64,000 nt of DNA from Achromobacter insuavis (GCF_902859645.1 NZ_CADIJR010000031.1:1-64000), one strand, 5' to 3'; shown: positions 35,220 to 44,883, counted from the first letter of the stretch. A program made the numbers and translations. The notes: generated from the letters alone by a model not told the origin.

Positions 35220-37835
35220 TCAGTGTTGCTGGATCCAGCGGCGGACGAGATCGATGGTGGGGCCGGAGAAGGCCTCGTCGGATTGCAGCAGGACGAAGTC
35301 GCCCGCCGCGATGCCGGCGAGCTGGCTCTCGATGGCCTTGCCATGGTCCGGTTCGTCCAGGATCTGCTTGACGCGGCTGCCTTGCTCCAGGCCCTGGCGC
35401 AGCAGCGCGCGCGCCTGGCCGGCGGGGCGCTTGCTGGTGACGGTGGTGTCGTCGTACAGCACCACGCGGTCGAAAGCGTCGCCCAGCAGCTTGCCCTGTT
35501 CGATCAGGTCGGCGTCGCGGCGGTCGGCGCCGGCCGAATACACGGCGGCGCGGGTGGTCGACGGGAACTGGTCGATGGCGGTGATCAGCGGACGCAGCGC
35601 GGAGGCGTTGTGGACGTCGTCCACCACCACGGTGCTGCCGTTGCGTTCGAACAGCGTGAACTGCCAGGGCGCATCGGCCTGGTCGATGTCGAAGGTCTCG
35701 ATGCCGGCGCGGATCAGTTCGACCGGAATGTCGAGCGCCCAGGCGGCGCCAACGGCGGCCAATACGTTCTCGACCTGGAAGGCGACGCGGCCGCCGTGCG
35801 TGAGCGGAATCGCGGCGACGTCGGCCAGGCGTTCCTCGCGCGCGCCCTGCGCCAGCACGATGGCGCCGTCGCGCACGAAGACCGCGCGGCCGTCCTGTTG
35901 CAGGTGGGCGGTGATGGCGGGCAGGGCGGGGTCGATGCCGAAGAAGATCACGGCGCCGTCGGACAGCTCGGCCATTTCCACCACGCGCGGATCGCGCGCG
36001 TTGAGCACGGCGGCGCCGGTCGGCAGAACGACGTCGACCTGGGTGCGGAACACATTGAACATGCGCTCCGTCTCGTTGATGTCGAAGTCGCCGAGATGGT
36101 CGGCGTCGTCGATGTTGGTGACCACGCCGACCTGGCAGCGGTCGTAGGCCAGGCCCTGGCCCAGGATCACGCCGCTGTCGTTCTCGATGACGGCGGCATC
36201 GACGTTGCGGTTCATCAGCACGCGGGTGCCGGATGCGAAATCGGCGCGGTCGCCCTTCTGCACCAGGCGGCGGTCGAGGTACAGGCCCTCGCTGCAGGCC
36301 AGGCCGGTGCGCTTGCCCGACAGGTGCAAGAGGCGCGCGACCAGGCGCGCGACCACGGTCTTGCCGTTGGTGCCGGTGACGCCGACGATGGGAATGCGGC
36401 CGGCGTCGCCTTCGGGGAACAGATGATCGACGATGGCGTGGCCGACCGGACGCGGGGTGCCGTCGGCCGGCTTCAGGTGCATCAGCAGGCCGGGGCCGGC
36501 GTTGACTTCGACGATGGCGCCGCGCTGCTCATCGAGCGGGCGCGAGATGTCCTCGGCCACCAGGTCGACGCCGGCGATGTCCAGGCCGACCACGCGGGCG
36601 GCCAGGGTGACGGTGGCGGCGACGCTCGGGTGCACGCGGTCGGTGACGTCGAAGGCGACGTTGCCGCTGCGCTGCACCAGCACGCGCTGGCCCTCGGCCG
36701 GCACGCTGTCTTCCGTCAGGCCCTGGCGGGCGATCTCCAGGCGCGCGGCCGAATCCAGGCGCACCGGATTGAGCGGATGGTTTTCGGTGCGGCCGCGGCG
36801 CGGGTCGGTGTTGATCTGGTTGTCGATCAGTTCGGTGAGGGTGGACTTGCCGTCGCCCGTGACCCAGGCCGGCTCGCCGGCGGCCGCGGCCACCATGCGG
36901 TCGCCCACCACCAGCAAGCGGTGCTCGTTGCCCAGCACGAAGCGTTCGACGATGACGCCGCTGCCTTCGTCGACGGCGACGCGGTAGGCGGAAATGACTT
37001 CTTCGCGCGTGGTCAGGTTGGTGAACACGCCGCGGCCGTGGTTGCCGTCATACGGCTTGACCACCACCGGCAGGCCGATGTCCTCGGCGGCCGACCAGGC
37101 GTCGTCCTCGCTGTCGACCAGGCGGCCCTCGGGCACGGGCACGCCGCAGGTCGAGAGCAGTTCCTTGGTCAGGTCCTTGTCGCGCGAAATGCCTTCGGCG
37201 ATGGCGCTGGTGCGGTCGGTCTCGGCCGTCCAGATGCGGCGCTGGCGCGAGCCGTAGCCGAACTGCACCAGGTTGCCTTCGAACAGGCGGATGTAGGGGA
37301 TGTCGCGGTCGTCGGCGGCATCCACGATGCAGGCGGTGCTGGGACCCAGGCAGTGCTTGTCGACCAGCCGGCGCAGGCGCGCCACGGCGGCGTCGACGTC
37401 GAAGGGGCGGTCCTCGATGGCGGCCATGACCAGGTCGCGGCCTTCGTTCAAGGCGGTGCGGGTGACCTGTTCCTGCCAGGCGCGCACGACGACTTTATAG
37501 ACGCCGCGGGTGGAGGTTTCACGGGCTTTGCCGAAGCCGCCGCGCAGGCCGGCCAGGTTCTGCAGCTCAAGGGTGACATGCTCGAGGATGTGGCCGGGCC
37601 AGGTGCCTTCCTTGACGCGGGACAGGAAGCCGCCCCGCACGCCCGGGCTGCAGCGATGCTCGATCAGGGTCGGCAGCCAGGCGGTCAGGCGCTCGTAGAA
37701 GCCGGGGATCGTGTTGGAGGGATAGTCCTCCAGTTCGCCGATATCCACCCACGCCTCAAGTACCGGACGGTACGTCCAAATGTTCGGGCCGCGCAAAGCC
37801 ACGACATCGAGAAATTCAATGTCTTTCTTTTTCAT
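35220..37835 (-). CDS. Cyanophycin synthetase, divergent second copy (CphA'-type)
   Basis: 871 residues with the same three-domain plan: N-domain beginning VVALRGPNIWTYRP, ATP-grasp (VVKPYDGNHGRGVF) and a Mur-ligase-like domain with P-loop GTNGKTV near residue 492. Several Mur-domain residues differ from its neighbour: ENDSGVILGQG replaces ETARGGILREG, Phe596 stands where the other copy has Lys585, and DDVHNASAL replaces DYGHNPDA. Two cphA-type genes are known in Cupriavidus and relatives. It may be a specialised or partner subunit rather than a redundant enzyme. It starts with MKKKDIEFL; the promoter lies in the 260-base gap to the divergent ABC gene. Confidence 0.9.
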   Translation of the reverse strand: MKKKDIEFLDVVALRGPNIWTYRPVLEAWVDIGELEDYPSNTIPGFYERLTAWLPTLIEHRCSPGVRGGFLSRVKEGTWPGHILEHVTLELQNLAGLRGGFGKARETSTRGVYKVVVRAWQEQVTRTALNEGRDLVMAAIEDRPFDVDAAVARLRRLVDKHCLGPSTACIVDAADDRDIPYIRLFEGNLVQFGYGSRQRRIWTAETDRTSAIAEGISRDKDLTKELLSTCGVPVPEGRLVDSEDDAWSAAEDIGLPVVVKPYDGNHGRGVFTNLTTREEVISAYRVAVDEGSGVIVERFVLGNEHRLLVVGDRMVAAAAGEPAWVTGDGKSTLTELIDNQINTDPRRGRTENHPLNPVRLDSAARLEIARQGLTEDSVPAEGQRVLVQRSGNVAFDVTDRVHPSVAATVTLAARVVGLDIAGVDLVAEDISRPLDEQRGAIVEVNAGPGLLMHLKPADGTPRPVGHAIVDHLFPEGDAGRIPIVGVTGTNGKTVVARLVARLLHLSGKRTGLACSEGLYLDRRLVQKGDRADFASGTRVLMNRNVDAAVIENDSGVILGQGLAYDRCQVGVVTNIDDADHLGDFDINETERMFNVFRTQVDVVLPTGAAVLNARDPRVVEMAELSDGAVIFFGIDPALPAITAHLQQDGRAVFVRDGAIVLAQGAREERLADVAAIPLTHGGRVAFQVENVLAAVGAAWALDIPVELIRAGIETFDIDQADAPWQFTLFERNGSTVVVDDVHNASALRPLITAIDQFPSTTRAAVYSAGADRRDADLIEQGKLLGDAFDRVVLYDDTTVTSKRPAGQARALLRQGLEQGSRVKQILDEPDHGKAIESQLAGIAAGDFVLLQSDEAFSGPTIDLVRRWIQQH

Positions 37836-38095
37836 GTTTTAATTTACTTGAGAAGCAGGTTGGCACGCGCGGACGCCCCTATGCAAGACCGCGAATTTAT
37901 TGGGGTTGCGCCTTAAGAATAATGCCAACGAGTGGGGGATCCCAGATATTCCTAATTAGAAAAATCGGCTGATACTATACGACGCCTTCAAAGGCGTGAA
38001 CTCGTTGTGTTGTAAGGAAGGGACACGTTGCCAGCCTGGGGTTGGCATGCCGTCGCCGCCTTGTAGGGCAGAGTCCTGGCCCGGTATGCGTTCTA

Positions 38096-40381
38096 ATGAA
38101 AAAACCACACCTGCTTTCCGGCCTAGCCGAAGCCTTTCCTGCCCGCTGGCGGGATGAAATCCGCGCAGAACTGGCGCAGGATGAGACCCTGCTGGCCTGG
38201 GTTGAAATAGACCTGGATCAGCGGCTGAAGTTCCAGCCCGGCCTGGTCGCCGTCACCGATCACCGCCTGATCGCCCGCAATGCGGCCGATACCGGCTGGG
38301 AATCCTGGGCTTACGGTCCCCAACTGTCCCTGAATCTTTCCGACCACGCCGGCGCCGCCGTGCTGGAGTTGCACGACGATACCGCGCGGCTGGGTATCTG
38401 GCGCTTCACGCTGGCCTGCAATCCGGCCGCGCTGCGGCTGCTGGGCCAGTTCGAGGCGCAGCAGGCGATCCGCCTGTCCGGCCAGCCGGAAGCCGAGGCG
38501 GGCGAACGCCAGTGCACCATCTGCAACAACGCCATTCCGGCCGGCCAGGATGAATGCCCGGTCTGTAACCAGGAACAGGCGGCGCCGTCGACCACCTGGG
38601 CGCTGCTGCGCCTGTGGCGCTTCGCGCGGCCGTATCGCGGCCCCTTGCTGGCCGGCTTTCTGCTGACCCTGCTGGGCACCGCGGCGACCCTGGTGCCGCC
38701 GTACCTGACCATGCCGCTGATGGACGACGTGCTGATTCCGTTCCAGAACGGCGCGCCCATCGACTACAGCAAGGTCCGCCTGTACCTGGGCGGGCTGCTC
38801 GGCTCCGCCATCCTGGCGTGGGGCCTGGGCTGGGCGCGGACCTACATCCTGGCCTGGGTCAGCGAGCGCATCGGCGCCGACCTGCGCACCACTACCTATG
38901 AGCACCTGCAGCAGCTGTCGCTGGAGTATTTCGGCGGCAAGCGCACCGGCGACCTGATTTCCCGCATCGGCAGCGAGACCGACCGCATCTGCGTGTTCCT
39001 GTCGCTGCACCTGCTGGACTTCGCCAATGACATCCTGATGATCACCATGACCGCGGTGATCCTGGTGTCGATCAATCCCTGGCTGGCGCTGGTCACGCTG
39101 GTGCCGCTGCCGTTCATTATCTGGATGATCCACGCGGTGCGCGACCGGCTGCGCCATGGCTTCGAGAAGGTCGACCGCATCTGGTCGGAGATCACCAACG
39201 TGCTGGCCGACACCATTCCCGGCATCCGCGTGGTCAAGGCCTTCGCCCAGGAAAAGCGCGAAGTGGCGCGTTTCCGCGAGGCCAACAACCGCAACCTGGA
39301 AGTGAACGACCGGGTCAACACCACCTGGTCGCTGTTCTCGCCCACGGTCACGCTGCTGACCGAGATCGGGCTGCTGGTGGTGTGGATCTTCGGCATCTGG
39401 CAGGTCTCGCAGAAGCAGATCACGGTCGGTGTGCTGGCGGCGTTCCTGGCCTACATCGGGCGCTTCTATACGCGGCTGGATTCGATGAGCCGCATCGTGT
39501 CGGTGACGCAGAAGGCGGCCGCCGGCGCCAAGCGCTTCTTCGACATCCTGGACCACGTCTCCAGCGTGCCCGAGCCGCAGAACCCGGCCAAGCTGCCGCA
39601 GATCAACGGCCGCATCGAATTGCGCGACGTCGGCTTCCGCTACGGCAACCGCCAGGTCATCCGTGGCCTGGACCTGAGCATCGCCCCTGGCGAGATGATC
39701 GGCCTGGTGGGCCACAGCGGCTCGGGCAAGAGCACCCTGATCAACCTGATCTGCCGCTTCTACGACGTGTCGGAAGGCGCGATCCTGGTGGACGGCGCCG
39801 ACATCCGCTCGGTGCGGGTGGCCGACTACCGCCGCAACATCGGGCTGGTGCTGCAGGAGCCCTTCCTGTTCTTCGGCACCATCGCCGAGAACATCGCCTA
39901 CGGCAAGCCGGACGCCACCCGCGACGAGATCGTGGCCGCGGCCCGCGCCGCCCATGCGCATGAATTCATCCTGCGCCTGCCGCATGGCTACGATTCGCTG
40001 GTGGGCGAACGCGGCCAGGCGCTGTCCGGCGGCGAGCGCCAGCGCATCTCGATCGCGCGCGCGCTGCTGATCGACCCGCGCATCCTGATCCTGGACGAAG
40101 CCACCTCGTCGGTCGACACCACCACCGAGAAGGAAATCCAGAAGGCGCTCGACAACCTGGTGCGCGGCCGCACCACCATCGCCATCGCCCACCGCCTGAG
40201 CACCTTGCGCAAGGCCGACCGGCTGGTGGTGCTGGACCGCGGCCAGATCGTGGAGCAGGGCCCGCACGAAGAACTGATGGCGCGTGAAGGCGCCTACTAC
40301 CGGCTGTACCAGGCGCAGGCGCGCCAGAACGAGGCGGACGCGCAGTCCTCCGGCAGCGAAGACATGGCCGCCGTGGCCTGA
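38096..40381 (+). CDS. ABC exporter (fused permease-ATPase) linked to cyanophycin genes
   Basis: 761 residues from ATG 38096. An unusual N-terminal region (about 1-135) precedes a zinc-ribbon-like CTIC-x10-CPVC at residues 140-156, then six membrane helices of a type I exporter and an ATPase domain with Walker A GHSGSGKST (539-547), signature LSGGERQ and Walker B ILILDEATSSVD. It is divergent from the two cphA genes and followed 14 bases later by a DUF1854 gene. This pair is repeatedly found beside cphA in Betaproteobacteria, hence a presumed role in cyanophycin metabolism. The substrate is unknown. Confidence 0.9.
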   Translation: MKKPHLLSGLAEAFPARWRDEIRAELAQDETLLAWVEIDLDQRLKFQPGLVAVTDHRLIARNAADTGWESWAYGPQLSLNLSDHAGAAVLELHDDTARLGIWRFTLACNPAALRLLGQFEAQQAIRLSGQPEAEAGERQCTICNNAIPAGQDECPVCNQEQAAPSTTWALLRLWRFARPYRGPLLAGFLLTLLGTAATLVPPYLTMPLMDDVLIPFQNGAPIDYSKVRLYLGGLLGSAILAWGLGWARTYILAWVSERIGADLRTTTYEHLQQLSLEYFGGKRTGDLISRIGSETDRICVFLSLHLLDFANDILMITMTAVILVSINPWLALVTLVPLPFIIWMIHAVRDRLRHGFEKVDRIWSEITNVLADTIPGIRVVKAFAQEKREVARFREANNRNLEVNDRVNTTWSLFSPTVTLLTEIGLLVVWIFGIWQVSQKQITVGVLAAFLAYIGRFYTRLDSMSRIVSVTQKAAAGAKRFFDILDHVSSVPEPQNPAKLPQINGRIELRDVGFRYGNRQVIRGLDLSIAPGEMIGLVGHSGSGKSTLINLICRFYDVSEGAILVDGADIRSVRVADYRRNIGLVLQEPFLFFGTIAENIAYGKPDATRDEIVAAARAAHAHEFILRLPHGYDSLVGERGQALSGGERQRISIARALLIDPRILILDEATSSVDTTTEKEIQKALDNLVRGRTTIAIAHRLSTLRKADRLVVLDRGQIVEQGPHEELMAREGAYYRLYQAQARQNEADAQSSGSEDMAAVA

Positions 40382-40395
40382 GCGAGATAACCGTC

Positions 40396-40866
40396 ATGAC
40401 GCTTCCCGTTTTCCAGCTGCGACGCAATGCGTTCGGGCGTTTGGTGTTCCAGGGTGCCGACGGTGTCGCGCACGAAGGCGTGATCCCGGTGCGGGCCTTT
40501 CCGATCAGCGAGGCCGATCGCGGGCTGTCGCTGGTGACCAGCGAAGGCCGCGAGCTGCTGTGGATCGAACGGCTGGCCGAGGTGCCCGCCGCCGAACGCG
40601 CGCTGATCGAAGAGGAACTGGCCGGGCGCGAATTCATGCCCGAGATCCGCAAGCTGGCCAGCGTGTCCACCTTCGCTACCCCCAGCATCTGGAAGGTGGA
40701 GACCGATCGGGGCGCCACCAGTTTCACGCTGCGCGGCGAAGAGGACATCCGCCGCCTGAGCCCGCAGACGCTGCTGATCGCCGACAGCCACGGCATCTTC
40801 TACCTGGTGCGCGACATCCTGTCGCTCGACAAGCACAGCCGCAAGTTGCTGGACCGTTTCCTCTGA
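40396..40866 (+). CDS. DUF1854 protein (cyanophycin-associated)
   Basis: 156 residues, soluble, matching DUF1854 (FQLRRNAFGRLVFQ ... PVRAFPISEADRGLSLV ... GREFMPEIRKLASVSTFATPSIWKVETDRG). Function unknown. It starts 14 bases after the ABC exporter and is presumably co-transcribed, so it may be a regulatory or substrate-binding partner of that transporter. It ends 4 bases before the convergent gene at 40871. Confidence 0.85.
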   Translation: MTLPVFQLRRNAFGRLVFQGADGVAHEGVIPVRAFPISEADRGLSLVTSEGRELLWIERLAEVPAAERALIEEELAGREFMPEIRKLASVSTFATPSIWKVETDRGATSFTLRGEEDIRRLSPQTLLIADSHGIFYLVRDILSLDKHSRKLLDRFL

Positions 40867-40870
40867 CCGG

Positions 40871-42010
40871 TCAGTCCGGGGCCGCGCGCTTGAACGGCGT
40901 GTGCGCCTCGAGCTCGCCCAGGTAGTCATCCACCGCGGCGGTTTCCTCATCGAGAAAATGCTGGATCGCGGCCGCGAAGCGCGGGTCGGCGACCCAGTGC
41001 GCCGACCAGGTGGGCGTGGGCAGCAGCCCGCGCGCCATTTTGTGTTCCCCTTGCGCGCCGCCCTCGAACCGCGCCATGCCATGGGCGATGCAGTAGGCGA
41101 TGGCCTGCAGGTAGCAGGTCTCGAAGTGCAGCCCCGGCACATATTCCGTCGCGCCCCAATAGCGTCCGTACAGCGTGTCGCCGCCCGCCAGGTTGAGGGC
41201 CGCCGCCACCGGCTGGCCGTCGCGCTCGGCCAGGATCAGCACGAAGGCGTCGGGCTGGTCGCGGTAGGCGCGCAGGAAGAACTCGCGGCTCAGGTAGGGC
41301 GGATTGCCGTGGTTGAAATAGGTGTGGCAATAGCACTGATAGAAAAAATCGAGGTCGGCGGCGTCGATCTGCGCGCCGCGCAGCCAGCGGAACGCCAGCC
41401 CGGCCTGCGCCACCTTCTTGCGGTCCTGGCGGATCTTCTTGCGCTTGTCGTGGCTCATCGTCGCCAGGAAGGCGTCGAAGTCGGCGTAGCCTGGATTGGT
41501 CCAATGGAACTGCACGCTTTCGCGCACCATGAAACCAGCCTCGCGCAGCGCTCGCAGGTCTGCCGTGGCCGGAAACAGCAGATGCAGCGACGACACCTGG
41601 ATCTCTTCGGCAAAGGCGACCAGCCCGCGCACCAGCGTGTCGCGGTCTTCATCGCTGGCGGCCAGCAGGCGCGGGCCCGAGACCGGGGTGAACGGCACCG
41701 CCGCCAGCAGCTTGGGGTAGTAGCGCAGGCCGTGGCGTTCGAAGGCGTCGGCCCAGGCGTAGTCGAACACGTACTCGCCGCGTGAATGCGATTTCAGGTA
41801 GAGCGGCACCGCCCCGGCCAGATCGTCGCCGCGCCACAGCATCAGGTAATGCGGCGACCAGCCGGTGCGCGGCGCGGCGCAGCCGGTGTCGTGCAGCGCG
41901 TGCAGGAAGGCGTGCCGCAGGAACGGCTGGTCGCCGGCCAGCGCATCCCATTGGCGGGCGTCGATGCGCGACAGGTCGGTTTCGATGGTCAGGCGGAGCG
42001 GCGAATCCAT
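40871..42010 (-). CDS. GNAT/FemAB-like acyltransferase (DUF482, 'peptidogalycan biosynthesis' family)
   Basis: 379 residues from ATG 42010; the open frame extends upstream, but MDSPLRLTIETDLSRI is the natural start. It matches the FemAB-like DUF482 family: FDYAWADAFERHGLRYYPKLLAAVPFTPV near the N-terminal third, KRKKIRQDRKKV, and HYFETCYLQAIAY-type motifs (here GLHFETCYLQAIAYCIAHG) in the C-terminal GNAT-like half. FemAB enzymes transfer amino acids from aminoacyl-tRNA to peptides or glycans; the substrate of this family is not established. Position beside the cyanophycin block is suggestive only. Confidence 0.82.
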   Translation of the reverse strand: MDSPLRLTIETDLSRIDARQWDALAGDQPFLRHAFLHALHDTGCAAPRTGWSPHYLMLWRGDDLAGAVPLYLKSHSRGEYVFDYAWADAFERHGLRYYPKLLAAVPFTPVSGPRLLAASDEDRDTLVRGLVAFAEEIQVSSLHLLFPATADLRALREAGFMVRESVQFHWTNPGYADFDAFLATMSHDKRKKIRQDRKKVAQAGLAFRWLRGAQIDAADLDFFYQCYCHTYFNHGNPPYLSREFFLRAYRDQPDAFVLILAERDGQPVAAALNLAGGDTLYGRYWGATEYVPGLHFETCYLQAIAYCIAHGMARFEGGAQGEHKMARGLLPTPTWSAHWVADPRFAAAIQHFLDEETAAVDDYLGELEAHTPFKRAAPD

Positions 42011-42116
42011 GGACGAATGATAAAGTCTTCGCTGGCGCATGACGCGCGGCGCGGGATGACCGCGCATGGTTATTGTCTTGCGGGCGGCGTCGTTCCGCCC
42101 CGCACCGGAAATCCTC

Positions 42117-43037
42117 ATGGACAGCAATTCGATCCTTCCCGCGGACGGGAACGGTCCGGACCAATCCGGCACGCCCTGTCTGCGCGCCCAGGCCCTGCGC
42201 GCGCTGGCCGCCACCGGCTGGGCCGACAAGCTGGCGCGGGTGCGCGCCATTGGCGACGACGCCCCGCTGGATGGCGCGCGGCGTTACGCGGCGCCAGGCG
42301 GATTGCCGGGGCGCCCCGCCGCGCCCGTGCTGGTGGCGCCGGCCGAGGTGCCGCAGCGTTCCATGGCGACCCAGGAAGGCCGCGCGGCGCTGCTGCACGC
42401 GCTGGCGCATATCGAATTCAACGCGGTGAACCTGGCGCTGGACATCCTCTGGCGCTTCGCCGGCATGCCGGACGCGTTCTACCGCGACTGGTTGCGCGTG
42501 GCGCGCGAAGAGGCCGCGCATTTCGATCTGCTCAATCGGCGGCTGGCCGAGCTGGGCCATGCCTATGGCGACTTTCCCGGCCACAACGGCCTGTGGGACA
42601 TGGCCGAACGCACATGCGACGACCTGTTGGCGCGGCTGGCGCTGGTGCCGCGCACTCTGGAGGCGCGCGGCCTGGATGCGTCGCCGTTGATCCGCAACAA
42701 GCTGGCCGGCGCCGGCGACGCGCAGAGCGCGGCCATCGTCGACATCATCCTGCGCGACGAGATCGGCCACGTGGCGATCGGCAACTACTGGTACAAGCGG
42801 TTGTGCGCCGAGCAGGGCAGGGAGCCGGTCGCCTGCTACGCCGAGCTGGCCAGCCGCTACAACGCGCCGCGGCTGCGCGGCCCCTTCAACATGGAAGCGC
42901 GCCGCGCGGCGGGTTTCGACGAGGCCGAACTGGCCGCCTTGCTCGACAAACGCGCCGTCACGGGCGAAGCCGAAGACAGCCAGCGCCGCCCCGATGGCGG
43001 CGCGGCCAACGCATCCGCAGGAGCGCTTTCTCGATGA
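42117..43037 (+). CDS. DUF455 ferritin-like protein
   Basis: 306 residues from ATG 42117, with an in-frame alternative at 42066. The DUF455 fold is a ferritin-like helical bundle; candidate metal ligands are visible in HALAHIEFNAVNLALD, REEAAHFDLLNRRL and RDEIGHVAIGNYWYK, i.e. repeated Glu-x2-His pairs. Function is unknown, possibly a diiron oxidase-like protein. Its stop overlaps the start of the lytic transglycosylase gene by 4 bases (ATGA). Confidence 0.88.
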   Translation: MDSNSILPADGNGPDQSGTPCLRAQALRALAATGWADKLARVRAIGDDAPLDGARRYAAPGGLPGRPAAPVLVAPAEVPQRSMATQEGRAALLHALAHIEFNAVNLALDILWRFAGMPDAFYRDWLRVAREEAAHFDLLNRRLAELGHAYGDFPGHNGLWDMAERTCDDLLARLALVPRTLEARGLDASPLIRNKLAGAGDAQSAAIVDIILRDEIGHVAIGNYWYKRLCAEQGREPVACYAELASRYNAPRLRGPFNMEARRAAGFDEAELAALLDKRAVTGEAEDSQRRPDGGAANASAGALSR

Positions 43038-44263
43038 CCTTTCGCCACGCCGTTCCCCTGGCCGCCATGCTGGCGTTGTCCGCGCCCGCCGCGCACGCCG
43101 CCGACGCCTTCGCCGGTTGTCTGGCCGGATTGCGCGCCCCCGCCGCCAAGGCGGGCGTGTCGGGCGCCACGTTCGACCGGCATACCGCCAGCCTGTCGCC
43201 CGACATGGCGGTGATCGGCCTGCTGGATGCGCAGCCCGAATTCAAGACGCCGATCTGGGACTACATGGCGGCGCTGGTCGACGACGAGCGCGTCGCCGAC
43301 GGCAAGGCGGGCATCGAGCGCTGGCGCGCCGAACTGGACCGCGCCGCCGCGCGCTACGGCGTGGACCCGGCCACCATCGCGGCCGTGTGGGGCGTGGAGA
43401 GCAATTATGGCCGCACGCTGGGCGGGCGGCCGCTGCTGACCTCGCTGTCGACGCTGTCCTGCTTCGGGCGCCGCCAGGCGTATTTCCGCGGCGAGTTCTT
43501 CGCCGCGCTCAAGATCGTGCAGGACGAGCGCATCGACCCCGACAAGCTCAAGGGTTCCTGGGCGGGGGCGTTCGGCCAGACCCAGTTCATGCCGTCGACC
43601 TATCTGCGGTTGGCGGTCGATTTCGACGGCGATGGCCGCCGCGACCTCATCGACAGCGTGCCCGACGCGCTCGCCTCCACCGCCAACTTCCTCAAGCGCG
43701 CCGGCTGGAACAGCGGCCTGGACTGGGGCTACGAGGTGATCCTGCCGGCGGGCGCGAACACCGCCGGCGCGGGACGCAAGAACAAGCGTCCGCTGTCCTT
43801 CTGGCGCGGCCAGGGGTTGACCCGCGCCGACGGCAAGCCGTTGCCCGCGGGCGATACGCCTGTCGGCCTGCTGCTGCCGGCCGGTCCCAAGGGGCCGGCG
43901 TTCCTGGTGACGCGTAATTTCGATGCGCTGTATTCCTACAACGCCGCCGAAAGCTATGCGCTGGCGATTGCGCACCTGTCCGACCGCCTGCGCGGCGGCG
44001 GCCCGCTGGCGCAGGCCTGGCCGACCGACGATCCGGGGCTGTCGCGCGCCGAGCGGCGCGAATTGCAGCGGCTGCTGATTGCCCGCGGCTATGAGCTGGG
44101 CGAACCCGATGGCATGATCGGCGAGCGCACCCGTGAAGCCCTGCGCGCAGCGCAGCGCGAACTCGGCCTGCCCGCCGACGGCCGCGCCGGCCAGAAGGCG
44201 TTGAAAGCCCTCAAGGCCTCCCAGGCTCCCCTGGCCTCGCCAGCCCCGCGCGGCGCGGGCTGA
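43034..44263 (+). CDS. MltB-family lytic murein transglycosylase
   Basis: 409 residues. A signal peptide (cleavage near AAHAADAF) is followed by the SLT-type catalytic domain with the catalytic Glu in AVWGVESNYG, then GQTQFMPSTYLRLAVDFDGDGRRDL, and a C-terminal peptidoglycan-binding domain (ELQRLLIARGYELGEPDGMIGERTREAL). It cleaves glycan strands non-hydrolytically in the periplasm. The region after the signal peptide has no lipobox at the cleavage site, so it is a soluble relative of MltB. Coupled to the DUF455 gene. Confidence 0.92.
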   Translation: MTFRHAVPLAAMLALSAPAAHAADAFAGCLAGLRAPAAKAGVSGATFDRHTASLSPDMAVIGLLDAQPEFKTPIWDYMAALVDDERVADGKAGIERWRAELDRAAARYGVDPATIAAVWGVESNYGRTLGGRPLLTSLSTLSCFGRRQAYFRGEFFAALKIVQDERIDPDKLKGSWAGAFGQTQFMPSTYLRLAVDFDGDGRRDLIDSVPDALASTANFLKRAGWNSGLDWGYEVILPAGANTAGAGRKNKRPLSFWRGQGLTRADGKPLPAGDTPVGLLLPAGPKGPAFLVTRNFDALYSYNAAESYALAIAHLSDRLRGGGPLAQAWPTDDPGLSRAERRELQRLLIARGYELGEPDGMIGERTREALRAAQRELGLPADGRAGQKALKALKASQAPLASPAPRGAG

Positions 44264-44372
44264 AGGCCGGAACGACAAGCTTTGCAAAGATCGCCGGTTG
44301 CCGACCTTTGGATGAGCACATCGGCGCCGTCACGGGCCTATACTGGATTTCCGATTTTCCTGGAGTACGGCG

Positions 44373-44786
44373 ATGAGTCTATTGGATACCTTGGCCTCGA
44401 TGGCCGGCGGCGGCCAGCAAGGAGGCTCCGCCTCGCTGCTGCCCGCCCTGATTGAACAACTGGGCAAATACCCGGGCGGCCTGTCCGGCCTGATCGCCAG
44501 CTTCCAGCAGGGCGGCCTGGGCGAGATCGTCGCGTCGTGGATCGGCAAGGGCCAGAACCTGCCGGTCAGCGCCGACCAGCTCGGCCAGGTGCTGGACCCC
44601 GGCGTGGTTAACGAACTGGCCGCCAAGACCGGCCAGGACACCGGCTCGGTGCTGGGCTCGCTGTCTTCGCTGCTGCCGCAGCTGATCGACAAGGCCACCC
44701 CGGAAGGCACGGTGCAGCCCGGCCAGTCGTTCAACCCCACCGACCTGCTGGCCTCGCTGTCGGGCCTGTTCGGCAATCGCGGCTGA
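44373..44786 (+). CDS. YidB-like DUF937 protein
   Basis: 137 residues, Gly/Ser/Leu/Gln-rich, beginning MSLLDTLASMAGGG and containing SLLPALIEQLGKYPGGLSGLI and FQQGGLGEIVASWIGKGQN, the YidB/DUF937 pattern. GGAG lies about 9 bases before the ATG. Function unknown. Monocistronic, 110 bases after the transglycosylase. Confidence 0.88.
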   Translation: MSLLDTLASMAGGGQQGGSASLLPALIEQLGKYPGGLSGLIASFQQGGLGEIVASWIGKGQNLPVSADQLGQVLDPGVVNELAAKTGQDTGSVLGSLSSLLPQLIDKATPEGTVQPGQSFNPTDLLASLSGLFGNRG

Positions 44787-44883
44787 ATCCGGCCAAGGGG
44801 TCTCCCCCCTGACGCGCCCGCGGCTTCAATCCCTCGCCCGCCGCCGCCTGCCGGCGGCCGGGCCGCCGCGGGTCTTCTATCGC

